From positions 1-58,976 of the forward strand of contig JBMGUZ010000012.1 of the NCBI GenBank assembly GCA_051530055.1: a stretch of 58,976 nucleotides of DNA, given 5' to 3'. Both the position numbers and the translations under genes were made by a program. The stretch comes from Neoechinorhynchus agilis. Its lineage: Eukaryota; Acanthocephala. Positions 19,711 through 29,060 of the stretch are shown in pieces (positions within the stretch are counted from its first letter, which is position 1; every line of letters starts with the position of its first letter). Under the pieces are notes generated by a model. That model was not told the DNA's origin, did not search any database, and saw only the letters and a program-made list of their open reading frames with translations.

Positions 19711-19970
19711 ATGGCGACATTTGCGATGAATAAAATAAAATGGTTTCCCTATCGATGTTTTTAATTAAGATGATGATTCGGCTCTTAATCGTGATCCGCG
19801 AAGATGTTTGAGTACTCTTTAAAGCTTGTAAAGAGTTTAAATGGCGACATTTGCGATGAATAAAATAAAATGGTTTCCCTATCGATGTTTTTAATTAAGA
19901 TGATGATTCGGCTCTCAATCGTGATCCGCGAAGATGTTTGAGTACTCTTTAAAGCTTGTAAAGAGTTTAA
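19711..19970. repeat. 130 bp tandem duplication
   Basis: Two adjacent 130 bp units (19711-19840 and 19841-19970), each starting ATGGCGACATTTGCG. They differ by one base (CTCTTAATC against CTCTCAATC). The near identity means a recent event. Confidence 0.95.
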
Positions 19971-20000
19971 ATTTCTATATTGAATTTATGTTTGCACCAA

Positions 20001-20160
20001 GCGTAAAAATTAAAAGAATTTATTGATTCCAATATATCGGCACAGTCTTGTACGCGTTTACCAACGTTGTAGTGTGAATTAAACACTAAAATAACCTCGA
20101 TAAACACGTATAAGATTGTGCCGAAATATTAGAACCAATAAATTCTTTTAATTTTTACGC
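20001..20160. mobile_element. MITE-like 160 bp palindrome
   Basis: Imperfect terminal inverted repeats of about 60 bp: the left end begins GCGTAAAAATTAAAAGAATT and the right end is its reverse complement. The loop is about 40 bp with no coding capacity. Length and symmetry fit a miniature inverted-repeat transposable element. No clear target-site duplication is visible. A structured RNA hairpin is the alternative. Confidence 0.7.
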
Positions 20161-21336
20161 CATAAACAACCATGAATAGTTCAATCTTCAATGCGTAAGA
20201 AGATTATTAAATCAGGTAACTTTGATTGATTGGAATTTTTTACGTGTTTCAAACAAACATTTTAAACTTTAGGCTGAGATTTTCAAATACCCGAGCTATT
20301 TTAGGAAAGTTTTATAAAATAGGTTGTGGTCAAAAATTAAAACACTATTTCGAATTTTCATTTTGGCAGAAAGATTCATTGCATTAACGCTTACATTTTT
20401 AATTATTGACGTTCTGACCAATTAAGTACGAGAATCACAGCGAAACTTGTGAGTTTAACACCTTAAGCTTAAAGCGATCATTTTTTCGGATGAACAGCGA
20501 CGTTTAATGTATGTTCAGCTGAATTAAGTAAAAATATTTCGACGCGATTTGTAACGACTCATAGAATTGTGATTTAAAAAATATTAATAACTATTTATTA
20601 TCAAGGCCTCATACACTCTTGTTAGTTTGTGACATCTTCTTTTGGGCCTCACGGCCATATTCCTTTGTATCCCTTCGACTTATCCTGATCCCTCTCGATG
20701 CAAGTGTCCCGAGGGTTTTTATTATTAAAGAGTCGACTTTAAAACCCGGGATTTCGGCATAGGTACAGATTCAGGACGGAACTTTCGCACAACGGAGGCG
20801 CTAAGCCGCACTTGAAGGGGCCGCCGTCTAACTCAGCGACCGGTGGCGTTGAACTTTCGACATATCAAGCGCAATATGAACGCGCACACCACACGGCCGC
20901 TGAATAACTATTGAAATACATCACATCAAGTAGCGGTGGCCTGTAGACGAGAGCGCTACCTTTTATCGATGTCTAGATTTTGGCCCAACGGAAAATTCTA
21001 TAATCGATTATGTTCAAATCGAGAGTTTGGAAGTTATCTTTTATAAAAGAATTCTACGGCGAGCAAACTAGGATTTAGTTAAGAATCAACTCAGCGTTTT
21101 AACGATATAAAATCAATATTTTTTGGAGGATGTTGCAATTTGACAGCGACTGATATAACTGGTAATAACAGATTAGCGACGTAAAAGCGATTACTGAATT
21201 AATGACCGTAATTATTAGTCAAAAATTAGAAATGCGGAGAAACTCTTGTTTGGAAATTCATGCAATATGACAGTGTAACTTTGAGATGATTTTGAAGGTA
21301 TTAACGATCTGGTCTAATGAGTATCCGTGATCAGCT
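20161..21336. other. Intergenic region with one GC-richer island
   Basis: No gene recognised. A GC-richer island at about 20640-20960 is unlike the surrounding AT-rich DNA, but contains no readable protein or RNA gene that I can support. Confidence 0.4.
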
Positions 21337-21864
21337 TTATTGAACTGGTGTCAGTGTTGTGAATTTCTCAGGATCGATTGCTTCCCTGTTTTCGTAAAAA
21401 CTCAAAGCTTGGTCATGGCTGAGTCTTGTATTGGAATCTATATATGTGAATATGAGAATAGAAGGAATTTTAGCAGAACCAACCAATGAATTCAACTTTT
21501 CCACCGGCTGGCAAGACGACAGTACTCGCTGATAAGACAATAGTGAGTTCTTTGCTGAGCTTCTCGGTTATGGTTTCAATGCAAGTCTCACATGTTAGAT
21601 CAATGAACATTCGGAGGTGCATTTTGTACTCGGTTGGGCTGTCGGGATTAATGACTTCTGAAATGAAAATAAGTTATACAATAAGAATACGGGGCGCTGA
21701 CCATAGCTGTCGAACTCGACATAAACAGGATCCTGGTCACTCGAATATTCGGATCCTTGAGAAAGGGCGAGCGTAATTGCATCGTTATTGAATTCATCGC
21801 CTTCGAGTATATCCAAATCATGGTAGGAATTCTCAACGCTTTTAAAAGAATTATATCCTAGCAT
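21337..21864 (-). CDS. Unrecognised 145-residue protein, three exons
   Basis: Start ATG at 21864. Exons 21864-21702, 21657-21484 and 21437-21337 are separated by introns of 44 and 46 nt with GT...TTTCAG and GT...ATATAG borders. Phases agree and the joined frame ends in a proper stop (last residues TLTPVQ). The N-terminal third is acidic (SVENSYHDLDILEGDE); the middle has a TCETCIE segment and the C-terminal part an SHDQALSFYENRE helix. No known family recognised. It begins 12 nt after the stop of the upstream gene, close enough for a shared transcript. Confidence 0.65.
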
Positions 21865-21876
21865 TTAATTGAGAAT

Positions 21877-22670
21877 CTATACTTTATCCCCCAGTGTTCC
21901 GTCATCCGTGTAAGTTACTATGACTTCGTACACTTTAAAATGAATTAACAAAATAAGGATAAAAGAAGACATCACTCCTTACATATTCCGTACTCTTGTT
22001 CCCATGGATCATCATCCTCTAATATATCGTCGAATGCGTCGTCATATACATAATTATCATCGATAAGTTAGGAAAAAGCAGTATGAGATTTTCTTTAAAG
22101 TTTAAAAATACCTTCCAATATATCCGATTTAAGACTGTTTAGAACATCACGTTTTCCATCGTTGGTCAAAATCTCGATTTGAGCCAGAATTACAATAAGA
22201 TCCTCAAGGCGTTTTTCAGAGCAATCGCAAGGAAGCTTGTAGAATGCGCGGTAAATCACTTCAAATTGTTCTCTTTTATAGGCAGATAATAAAAAACTTG
22301 AAGCTTTATCTTATGATTTACCCTGGTAGCTCATTGACCATTTCTACTTGAACTCCATGAGGTCGGTGTATAGGTAAGACATTCAGAGCCATCTCTTCTA
22401 CTCGACCATTCATCTAATAGAAAAATGAAATTCAAAACGAAAGCCAGACCTGAATCGTCTTACCGCAAGTTCAAATATTTTATTTAGATTACGAACTCGC
22501 GGTGACCCTCTTTTTTGAACATTTCGTATCGGTTCTTCGACGCGAAATTCCATCTTAATCGTAAATAAATACTGTAGCCTCTTAAGAATCCCGACTAACC
22601 TTTGGTTCATGATGGAAATCAAAGTTTCTTCGCATGTATTTTCCCGCCTGAATAAATCTTTGTCCGCCAT
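21877..22670 (-). CDS. Unrecognised protein of about 183 residues, five exons
   Basis: Start ATG at 22670 (MADKDLFRRENTCEE). Exons 22670-22464, 22413-22322, 22272-22112, 22018-21983 and 21932-21877. Introns are 50, 49, 93 and 50 nt, all GT-AG, and phases agree to a stop after TYTDDGTLGDKV. The third intron has an oddity: 42 nt before its AG acceptor read in frame as a convincing acidic sequence (DDNYVYDDAFDDIL), which would need a 51 nt intron ending in CG instead of AG. Both readings keep the frame; the longer gives 197 residues. The protein is soluble, mixed helical and acidic near the C-terminus; no family recognised. Confidence 0.65.
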
Positions 22671-22735
22671 TGACTCCTCCTTTTACTTCGTACAATGTTT
22701 TGGCTTTGGAAACTTATAGGACTCGGTATTGATTT

Positions 22736-22932
22736 CTAACAAAGCAAATCGAACTTACATTGAGCTGCAACGAAAAAGCGTAATAAGCTATTAAAGTTTC
22801 TAAAAAGTGCTTACCTTTTGCATCACCAGTTGGAGCAGAGGTCACGGCGTCCTTGTGAACAAGAGTAACGGTGAGCGCAACAATCAGAGAAATAATCGAT
22901 GCCAATGCAATCAAACCGATAGCTCCAGACAT
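22736..22932 (-). CDS. Small single-pass membrane protein, two exons
   Basis: Start ATG at 22932; exon 1 22932-22815, intron of 50 nt (GTAAGC...TTGCAG), exon 2 22764-22736, giving 48 residues. Residues 4 to 25 (AIGLIALASIISLIVALTVT) form one hydrophobic segment, followed by a short polar tail. It could be a signal-anchored micropeptide. The stop lies 65 nt before the start of the next gene on the same strand, which supports a compact cluster. Function unknown. Confidence 0.5.
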
Positions 22933-23748
22933 GATAATCTTCGTGGCTCTAGTGATACGAACTCACAAGATCCCAAAACCTCTGCAGATACTAACGGCTT
23001 CATTTTTCGATTGGAGAAGTTTGTTCAACTCGAATGTGAGCGAAGTTCAATCTTTTTCCCCAAACTTTTATACTACGTTAAGTGTGCCAAAACGCGAAAT
23101 TGTGAGTTTCGTTGTCCGTCTTTCGTTAAGCAGTTATATCACCTCTTACAAATGATTTTCCTACTACATTGATGTTCAACCTACATCCTTACAAGTCAAT
23201 GGGTCTATGGCTGAATAGTATAGTTAACGTGAGTTTGTAAATGATTGTTATAACCAGTTGCGGTTACTCGTTGTTAGCCGAGTGCTGTTGGTTGATCGTA
23301 TAAAGCAAGTCGTAAAACAGTTCAGTGTCTTCTTTACGAGAATCGCACTTCCCGAAGACCGAAAAAGTCTTATTGCGATGTTTCGCGGGGAAGCCTCGTC
23401 TCAATAGTCATCCAAAAAAAGATTTTAGTTGTTTTGCATGACTCCGAATCGTCCGCTTTGTCGTTTTTATGCTCTGCACATTTCTGCTATAAGAATGAAA
23501 AGAATTCAATTTGTTTGTTGTTGAAAGTTGTTAAGCGACAAACCTCATGGAGCTCTGCATCGCTTGGCGAGGCTTTATCTTTCGAAAAATCTCGATAAAA
23601 TATTTTATATCCGGGATTGTGAAGAACACATCTACAAAGCCCGGATCGCTAAAAGTTTACGATTCTGATTTCACTCTAACCACCGTTCGCTATCGTATTT
23701 AGGAAATAATTTAATGCAGACGTACAAATAAAAACTTATTTATCAATA
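22933..23748. other. Intergenic region between divergent-end genes
   Basis: Contains the presumed promoter of the minus-strand cluster (just above 22932) and the 3' end of the zinc-ribbon gene (just below 23749). No further gene or RNA recognised. Confidence 0.4.
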
Positions 23749-24906
23749 TTACTCTCGTCTTACAAAATTGCTCTCAGACGAACTATCTCTACATTGAGAT
23801 TCTCCTTCTTTATCTTTTTTTCTGTTTGTACTGCTATCAATTTCTATTGGTGGAAGAGAATTGGTGGCTCCTTCAGTTGCCTGAAACAAATTAGTTTCCG
23901 TTTGATGGTCAGTTTGATGGATAAAAACCTCAGATGATTTTTCAACCGGCGAATTGTGAACCGATGGAATGTTTTCTGGAGTTGGTTCACTAATTTTTGC
24001 TGTGTATTCAATCTCGAGTTCCTCCTGTGACCTTGCCGATCTTCGTGGTGTTGAGATTTGAGTTCTTTGGTGAATGTTTGTGCTGTGGTCCGGATCGAGA
24101 ACAGGAGGAATCCATTCTGAAGCCAGGAATTTTTCAAATAGTTCGCGAATGGCCGGTTCCCATTCGGAAAATGCGACCGAGTCAGCGCATGAAAAGCAGT
24201 AGACCGAACCTTTATATTGATGCCACGATGGAGTTAAGAAAGTTCCGCATTTTGCACAAATCCAAGGCATTGTTGGCTGCGATGTTTTTTGAAGAAAAGC
24301 TTGAGGATTGCCGACTGAATCTTGGCGTTCATCTACCATCTCGAGACTGATGACGCCGGCTCGATTATTATCATTTATTCTCGGAAAGATTTGCGGTGGA
24401 CGACTCTCAGCGATGGCATCGGCATTTTGAATTATGAATTGCATTAAATCTTCAAGTTCTTGGTTGTTATCGCCAATCATTCGATTTGTTTCGGCCGATT
24501 TTTGCTCCTTGGATTGTTCGGAAGTTATTCGGAAACACTGTTGCTGGGCGTTTGCTAAGTTTGCGGCCACTGACAATGCGGACGCCGCAGTGTTCGAAGG
24601 TGCCATTCTCAACAAACCGGCAAATGTTCTATCAAGATTTACTGGCTCGTTACTTCGAGTTGAATTCATTGAAGGAAATAAAACTCCTAAACTCATTTGA
24701 AATAATGGAATCGATATGAGGTTTTTGTGGAACTCACCTGGCGTTAGTTTGCTCGTCGCATTTTGGCTCGCTAGAATCCGCATGGATTCCATTGTAGCCT
24801 CCATAATTAAAATGTGGTTTTCAAACCGTTGACTGTCACTTGTCGGAATATTATCGCTCAATCGTTGAATTAAACGTAAAAGGATTTTGCTTATTTCTGG
24901 ATTCAT
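23749..24906 (-). CDS. Zinc-ribbon protein of unknown function
   Basis: ATG at 24906 (MNPEISKILLRLIQRLSDNI) to stop at 23749, 385 codons if unspliced. A 51 nt stretch at 24737-24687 has perfect intron borders (CAG|GTGAGT and TTTAG|G), contains no stop and keeps the frame; by comparison with neighbouring genes it is probably spliced out, giving 368 residues. The N-terminal half is helical. A CxxC...CxxC zinc ribbon (ICAKCGTF ... YCFSCAD) sits in the middle. The C-terminal third is disordered, rich in Ser, Thr, Glu and Pro. A RING-adaptor or transcription-related role is possible but unproven. A truncated inverted copy lies at 34718-35446. Confidence 0.7.
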   Translation of the reverse strand: MNPEISKILLRLIQRLSDNIPTSDSQRFENHILIMEATMESMRILASQNATSKLTPGEFHKNLISIPLFQMSLGVLFPSMNSTRSNEPVNLDRTFAGLLRMAPSNTAASALSVAANLANAQQQCFRITSEQSKEQKSAETNRMIGDNNQELEDLMQFIIQNADAIAESRPPQIFPRINDNNRAGVISLEMVDERQDSVGNPQAFLQKTSQPTMPWICAKCGTFLTPSWHQYKGSVYCFSCADSVAFSEWEPAIRELFEKFLASEWIPPVLDPDHSTNIHQRTQISTPRRSARSQEELEIEYTAKISEPTPENIPSVHNSPVEKSSEVFIHQTDHQTETNLFQATEGATNSLPPIEIDSSTNRKKDKEGESQCRDSSSESNFVRRE

Positions 24907-25482
24907 GTCTTTATTGGAAAATGTTATCCGTCTCCTTGGGAAAGGCAATCGAGCAAGGAACGATATTGCGAATTAATACGTATCGGTTTTGTTGCTCAAA
25001 ACAAAAAACAAAGGACGAATGTGGGCTCGGTGATTGTGTTAATGATTGCATAAAGGCGAAAATATCCATCGCGTTAATCTTTTGAGCTTTCTGTAATCAT
25101 GGTTTTTACAAAAAATTTAAAAGTTTCGATACCCACACGTACCAAAAACTGTGATATTTTTCATTTCATCCAAACTTAAAATGATGAAATACTAAGGTTT
25201 TTCCTCTTGACCAGTGGCTTGGAATGGCGATAAAGTGTTTTTTGGTCCTCTTTTTAAGAATTAAACTTTGTTTTAAGCACGCAAATTTTTAAATTATTAA
25301 GTGCTTAGGTTTTTCCTTCTTCGGTCTTTGTTGAAAAAATTCCCATTTCAAAAAACAAATTGGCACCTTTCGTTCAAATGTTCATCATGAACACAATGGA
25401 AGCGTGTAACAAAAATTAAGGATCTATTTTAGCATTTAAATCTGCTCGTAGATTCAACGTAACTTATCGATATACGGAATCA
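24180..25482. repeat. Inverted duplication, left member
   Basis: About 1.3 kb, the reverse complement of 34142-35444 with few differences. It contains the first two thirds of the zinc-ribbon gene and its upstream region. Homology starts at GATTCCGTATATCGATAAG in the right copy and ends within the codons after the zinc ribbon. Confidence 0.9.
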
Positions 25483-25525
25483 GCGCTTAGGTTTTTGGGA
25501 TTTCGTGGATAATATCGATAATCAG

Positions 25526-26624
25526 CGCGATATTCACGGCGAACAGATTGGTGAATGTTGTCATCGATGACATCTTACGAACGTTCTTTTACTTGTATTA
25601 TTGACGAAAAAAAGAACCGAAATCATCAAATGGTTCGAATCGGATTATTTAATTCCTTAAAGGAACAGCGAGTATTCCATGGCGTAACGCTGAAATCGTT
25701 ATGAATGTCCGCCAAAAAGACCTTTTAAATTTCGCACAATTCTCATTTATGAGAGTCTATTGATTAACGAACTACAGCGCATTGATTTTTAAAAAGTTCA
25801 ACTTAATTCTTGGTGAAGTTTTTCGATGAATCAATTTTTTAGCGGTCGCGATTATTAAAGGCGGTCGATTCGTGATGGAAATCCATATAATCATTGAAAG
25901 CGGTCAATGAAAAATCAGTGGTTGGGAAACGAAATGACGTTGATTAATGATACTGTTACCAAAGTATCAACTTTTTAAAGCCATTGACACCTTCATCATC
26001 CGTACCCTCGTCATTATTAGACTTCCTCCATAAATGACTACTGATAATTTATTACATGAAAATAATTTAAACTCAACAAAATGCCCAAAGTTGTAAGCTT
26101 CTCGATCCTTTGTCCGACAGATCGAGAGCAGGATAATCTCAAATATCCCGGAGCTACAACGTTTCTTGAAGTCGTCCATTTGAAAAAATATCCAATTTCA
26201 AAAAAATAATTGTCACCTTTCGTTCAAATGTTAGCGTGATATTCACGGTGAACAGATTGGTGAATCATCTTACGAACGTTCTTTTAATTGTATTTTTGAC
26301 AAAAAAAGAACCGAAATCATCAGATGGTTAGAATCGGATTATTTAATTCCTTAAAAGAACAGCGAGTATTTCATGGTGCAACAATGAAGTCTTCATGAAC
26401 GTCAACCAAAAGACGACTCTTCAATTCCGCACAATCCTCATTAACGAACAAAAACGTATTGATTTTTGAAAATTTAAGCTTAGGGCTTTGTGAAGTTTGT
26501 CGATGGTTCAATTTTCTAACGGTCGAGATTTTCATGCCGTGGGACGATCATTAAAAGCGGTCGATTTATGCTTGAAATCTATATAATGATTGAAAGCGGT
26601 TAAAGAAAAATCAGGAGAAATATC
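25526..26624. repeat. Pair of diverged 400 bp direct repeats
   Basis: 25526-25920 and 26232-26624 are direct copies. They share landmarks such as AAAAGAACCGAAATCATCA and AACAGCGAGTATT, with many substitutions and small gaps. Some frames are coding-like (EIIKWFESDYLIP), but none is intact. Between them lies a 42-codon frame at 26081-26209 (MPKVVSFSILCPTD), unsupported otherwise. Possibly remnants of an old interspersed repeat. Confidence 0.7.
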
Positions 26625-26916
26625 GGAGAATCGATAAACTTAAAGACATTTAAGCTTGTGAGGTTTTTCACTTGCAATTTTTCTCATTGAACTTTACGCC
26701 GTGATAATGATATTAAAAATGGAATAATCACAACGACGGCAATGGTGTGTCAAGGTCGTAAGCAAACAAGCCTTAAAGTTATCAAAAAAGCATAGAAATA
26801 TGTAAAATCCTTCGGGATGATAGATTTGTGGTTATCATAATGCCGGAAAGTTAAGTCAATAAAATGAGTTAAAATCTTTAGTCGAGTTAACTTGATTGTA
26901 TTCATTCTTTTAGTTT

Positions 26917-27134
26917 CTAAGAAAGCGGCAAAATACTTTGGATCGGGATACGACCACGATTTCTTGCCATTCGATTTCGAGCTCTTAAACTATTCGACGA
27001 ATTGAGCCGTCGAACGATTAAGTCGATCACAGGAACTTTACTCAGAGGATGAACATAGCGGTTGTATAGCGAATGAACGCCGAAAACATTTTGGACACCA
27101 TCTAAACCGGCGGCGATCGGGGTCGTGATTGATG
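26917..27134 (-). CDS. Candidate terminal exon, unrecognised
   Basis: A minus-strand stretch of 71 codons follows a good acceptor (ATACTCTCAG|C at 27135) and ends at a stop at 26917. It reads with protein-like composition (TTPIAAGLDGVQNVFGVHSL, then a basic tail with ARNRMARNRGRIP). No upstream exon could be assigned with confidence. Such a stretch can arise by chance. Confidence 0.25.
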
Positions 27135-27324
27135 CTGAGAGTATAATTAAATTTAAATTGTCTTATTCAATATTTTATTAAATAAAAAAAGAAATTTGTG
27201 TAATTGGAAAAGGCGAAGTGCAAATAAATTTACTACAGAAATTTTCTTTAATTTTTTAATTTTTCGTAAACAAAGGGAAAATCTCATAACCGTTCGACGT
27301 TAGGTTTTCCACCTCAACTTTGAC

Positions 27325-27489
27325 TCAGAACTCTAAGAAAATCAAATTGTAGCACTTTACAATATTCTTTGAAGAAATTTCCATTTTTTTTAGCATTTCC
27401 AACGTTTCCGAAGTTCTGGTTTTTCTTGGCCAACGAACGCTTATTATGGCAAAAATGATTTCCTTAATTCCACTTGGCTGTTTGGACAT
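27325..27489 (-). CDS. Candidate small protein, 54 residues
   Basis: ATG at 27489 (MSKQPSGIKEIIFAIISVRW) to stop at 27325. Basic and helical, with no family match that I recognise. It lies between the H1-like gene and the candidate exon below, on the same strand, and might be one of their exons. Confidence 0.25.
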   Translation of the reverse strand: MSKQPSGIKEIIFAIISVRWPRKTRTSETLEMLKKMEISSKNIVKCYNLIFLEF

Positions 27490-27781
27490 CCAAAGTCGAT
27501 GAATAGATTGTCACGATGTGGTTTTTGTAACATTTGTTTCGTCGTTTAAAAGATATGAAATTCCCGTTATTTACTATGCTGCTTAACAAAATGTTATGGA
27601 TTGTGATTTCAATCGATTAAAAAGGCATTCTTATAAATAAAAAATTTAGAGCCTTCCAATCGATCATTCAAAAAGTCAAGAGATCAAAGATATGAATAAA
27701 GAAAATAGTTATAAATTTGCCTTGATTTAAAAAACGTTTTATGTTTATCAATCATTTTTTGTAATCAAAAAAGTTTTAAAA

Positions 27782-29044
27782 CTAAATCGAAGCTTCTAAA
27801 CCAAGTGACGTAGTATTCTCCCAGTTCTCAATATTTGCCGAATTAGGTTCATCGGTTGCTTTAATGATTTCAACTGAGAATGCTTGATCGCTTTTTTGAA
27901 CCTTTTTATTGTTTGAGACTCCTTCTCCGGTTTCAGTTTTGTTCATCTCATTTAAGTCCTTATTTTCCACTTCAATTTTTTTAGCTCGCTTGGGATTTGT
28001 AACTTTTAGTGTTTTGTTCGTACGTTTCCTGGTTTCTATTGAACGAACCGGCGCTTTAGTCTTTTTTTGCTTACTGGTTGCTTTTCGTGTTCTTTTCTCA
28101 GGAGATTTCTTTACTGTTCTTTTAACGCGTCTCACTGAAGTTTTTGGACTCGCTCTTTTCTTAACTTTTGACTTCGGCGCTGCTTTGCGAACAACCTTCT
28201 TAGCTTTTCTCAATGGAGCTTTCTTTGACTTCGCAATTTTCCTCTTTCCTTTCGGTTTGACAGCGTTCTCGGACACTGCATTGCTTCCAATCTTTTTAAT
28301 GATTCTCTTCTCAGGTTTCTCCTTCTTTTTCGCCTTTTCTCGAACTTTCATCTTACTAATTTTATCTTCACCTTTCGGCTGCAGTTTTATTCCCGGAGCA
28401 CAACGGTTTCTCAATTTCGGTCCAATCTTTAACGTTCCACCGTCACCTCTCAAGAGAGTTTTTCCCTCAACGCATCGGTCGATTGTGAATTTAAGGCGGT
28501 TGCGTAGTTGAATCTTCGATACTCCTTCTTCTTTTAAACACGCCAATAATTCCTGTATAATTTCAGATTCTTTGATAGCAGTTTGACCATTTGCTTCTCT
28601 CCCAAGGACCGCCCTCTTGACCATACAACCCAAAGCTCTTCTTTGAGTCTTGTAATTTGGAACGTTGTTCGGGTCGCAGCCGAGTTTCTTCACTGAATCC
28701 ATTTTGTCGATTTTACGCGTTGAGATCCGCTTAATCGGTGGAGATGGTTTTTCCCGGGAACTCTTTGAAGCCCGTTTAGTATTTGTTCCTTCATCCATTT
28801 TCACTTCTGAACAACTTACATTTTCTTTAGCATCAACTTTCTTCGCTATTCGCCGTCTTCTCTTCGGAGCCGTCTTTTCTTGTGGAGATTTTTTCGTGGA
28901 TTTCTTAGAAGTCTGATTCCTTTCTTTACTTTTCGGCTGCTTCCTTCGCTCCTCTACAATGCGTCCATCACCAAAAACTTCCTCACATAAAGAAGGAAAC
29001 CGTTCACAGCACTCACGAAGAGCTTTAGGAATGGACCGGGGCAT
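27782..29044 (-). CDS. Linker-histone-like lysine-rich protein
   Basis: ATG at 29044, 420 residues, intronless. Residues about 130 to 215 (from YKTQRRALGCMVKRAV through KLRNRC) have the length and pattern of a winged-helix, H15-like globular domain: amphipathic helices followed by a LKFTIDR segment and a GTLKIG hairpin. On either side are long Lys/Arg tails with KKAP, SPKT and KKSPEK motifs, as in histone H1 C-terminal tails. The last 60 residues are acidic. It probably binds chromatin in the nucleus. At twice the usual H1 length it could equally be another basic chromosomal protein. It ends 16 bp from the edge of the inverted acidic-gene block at 29061. Confidence 0.55.
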   Translation of the reverse strand: MPRSIPKALRECCERFPSLCEEVFGDGRIVEERRKQPKSKERNQTSKKSTKKSPQEKTAPKRRRRIAKKVDAKENVSCSEVKMDEGTNTKRASKSSREKPSPPIKRISTRKIDKMDSVKKLGCDPNNVPNYKTQRRALGCMVKRAVLGREANGQTAIKESEIIQELLACLKEEGVSKIQLRNRLKFTIDRCVEGKTLLRGDGGTLKIGPKLRNRCAPGIKLQPKGEDKISKMKVREKAKKKEKPEKRIIKKIGSNAVSENAVKPKGKRKIAKSKKAPLRKAKKVVRKAAPKSKVKKRASPKTSVRRVKRTVKKSPEKRTRKATSKQKKTKAPVRSIETRKRTNKTLKVTNPKRAKKIEVENKDLNEMNKTETGEGVSNNKKVQKSDQAFSVEIIKATDEPNSANIENWENTTSLGLEASI

Positions 29045-29060
29045 GGATTTACAAGAATAA

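Noticed and set aside
22807-23172. Plus-strand frames of 94 to 121 codons over the small membrane gene
   Set aside because: They overlap the well-phased minus-strand gene and its promoter, lack good starts and show no domain.
27909-28511. Plus-strand hydrophobic 200-codon frame
   Set aside because: Antisense to the Lys-rich H1-like gene; runs of Phe and Leu are the mirror of AAA/AAG lysine codons, not a membrane protein.
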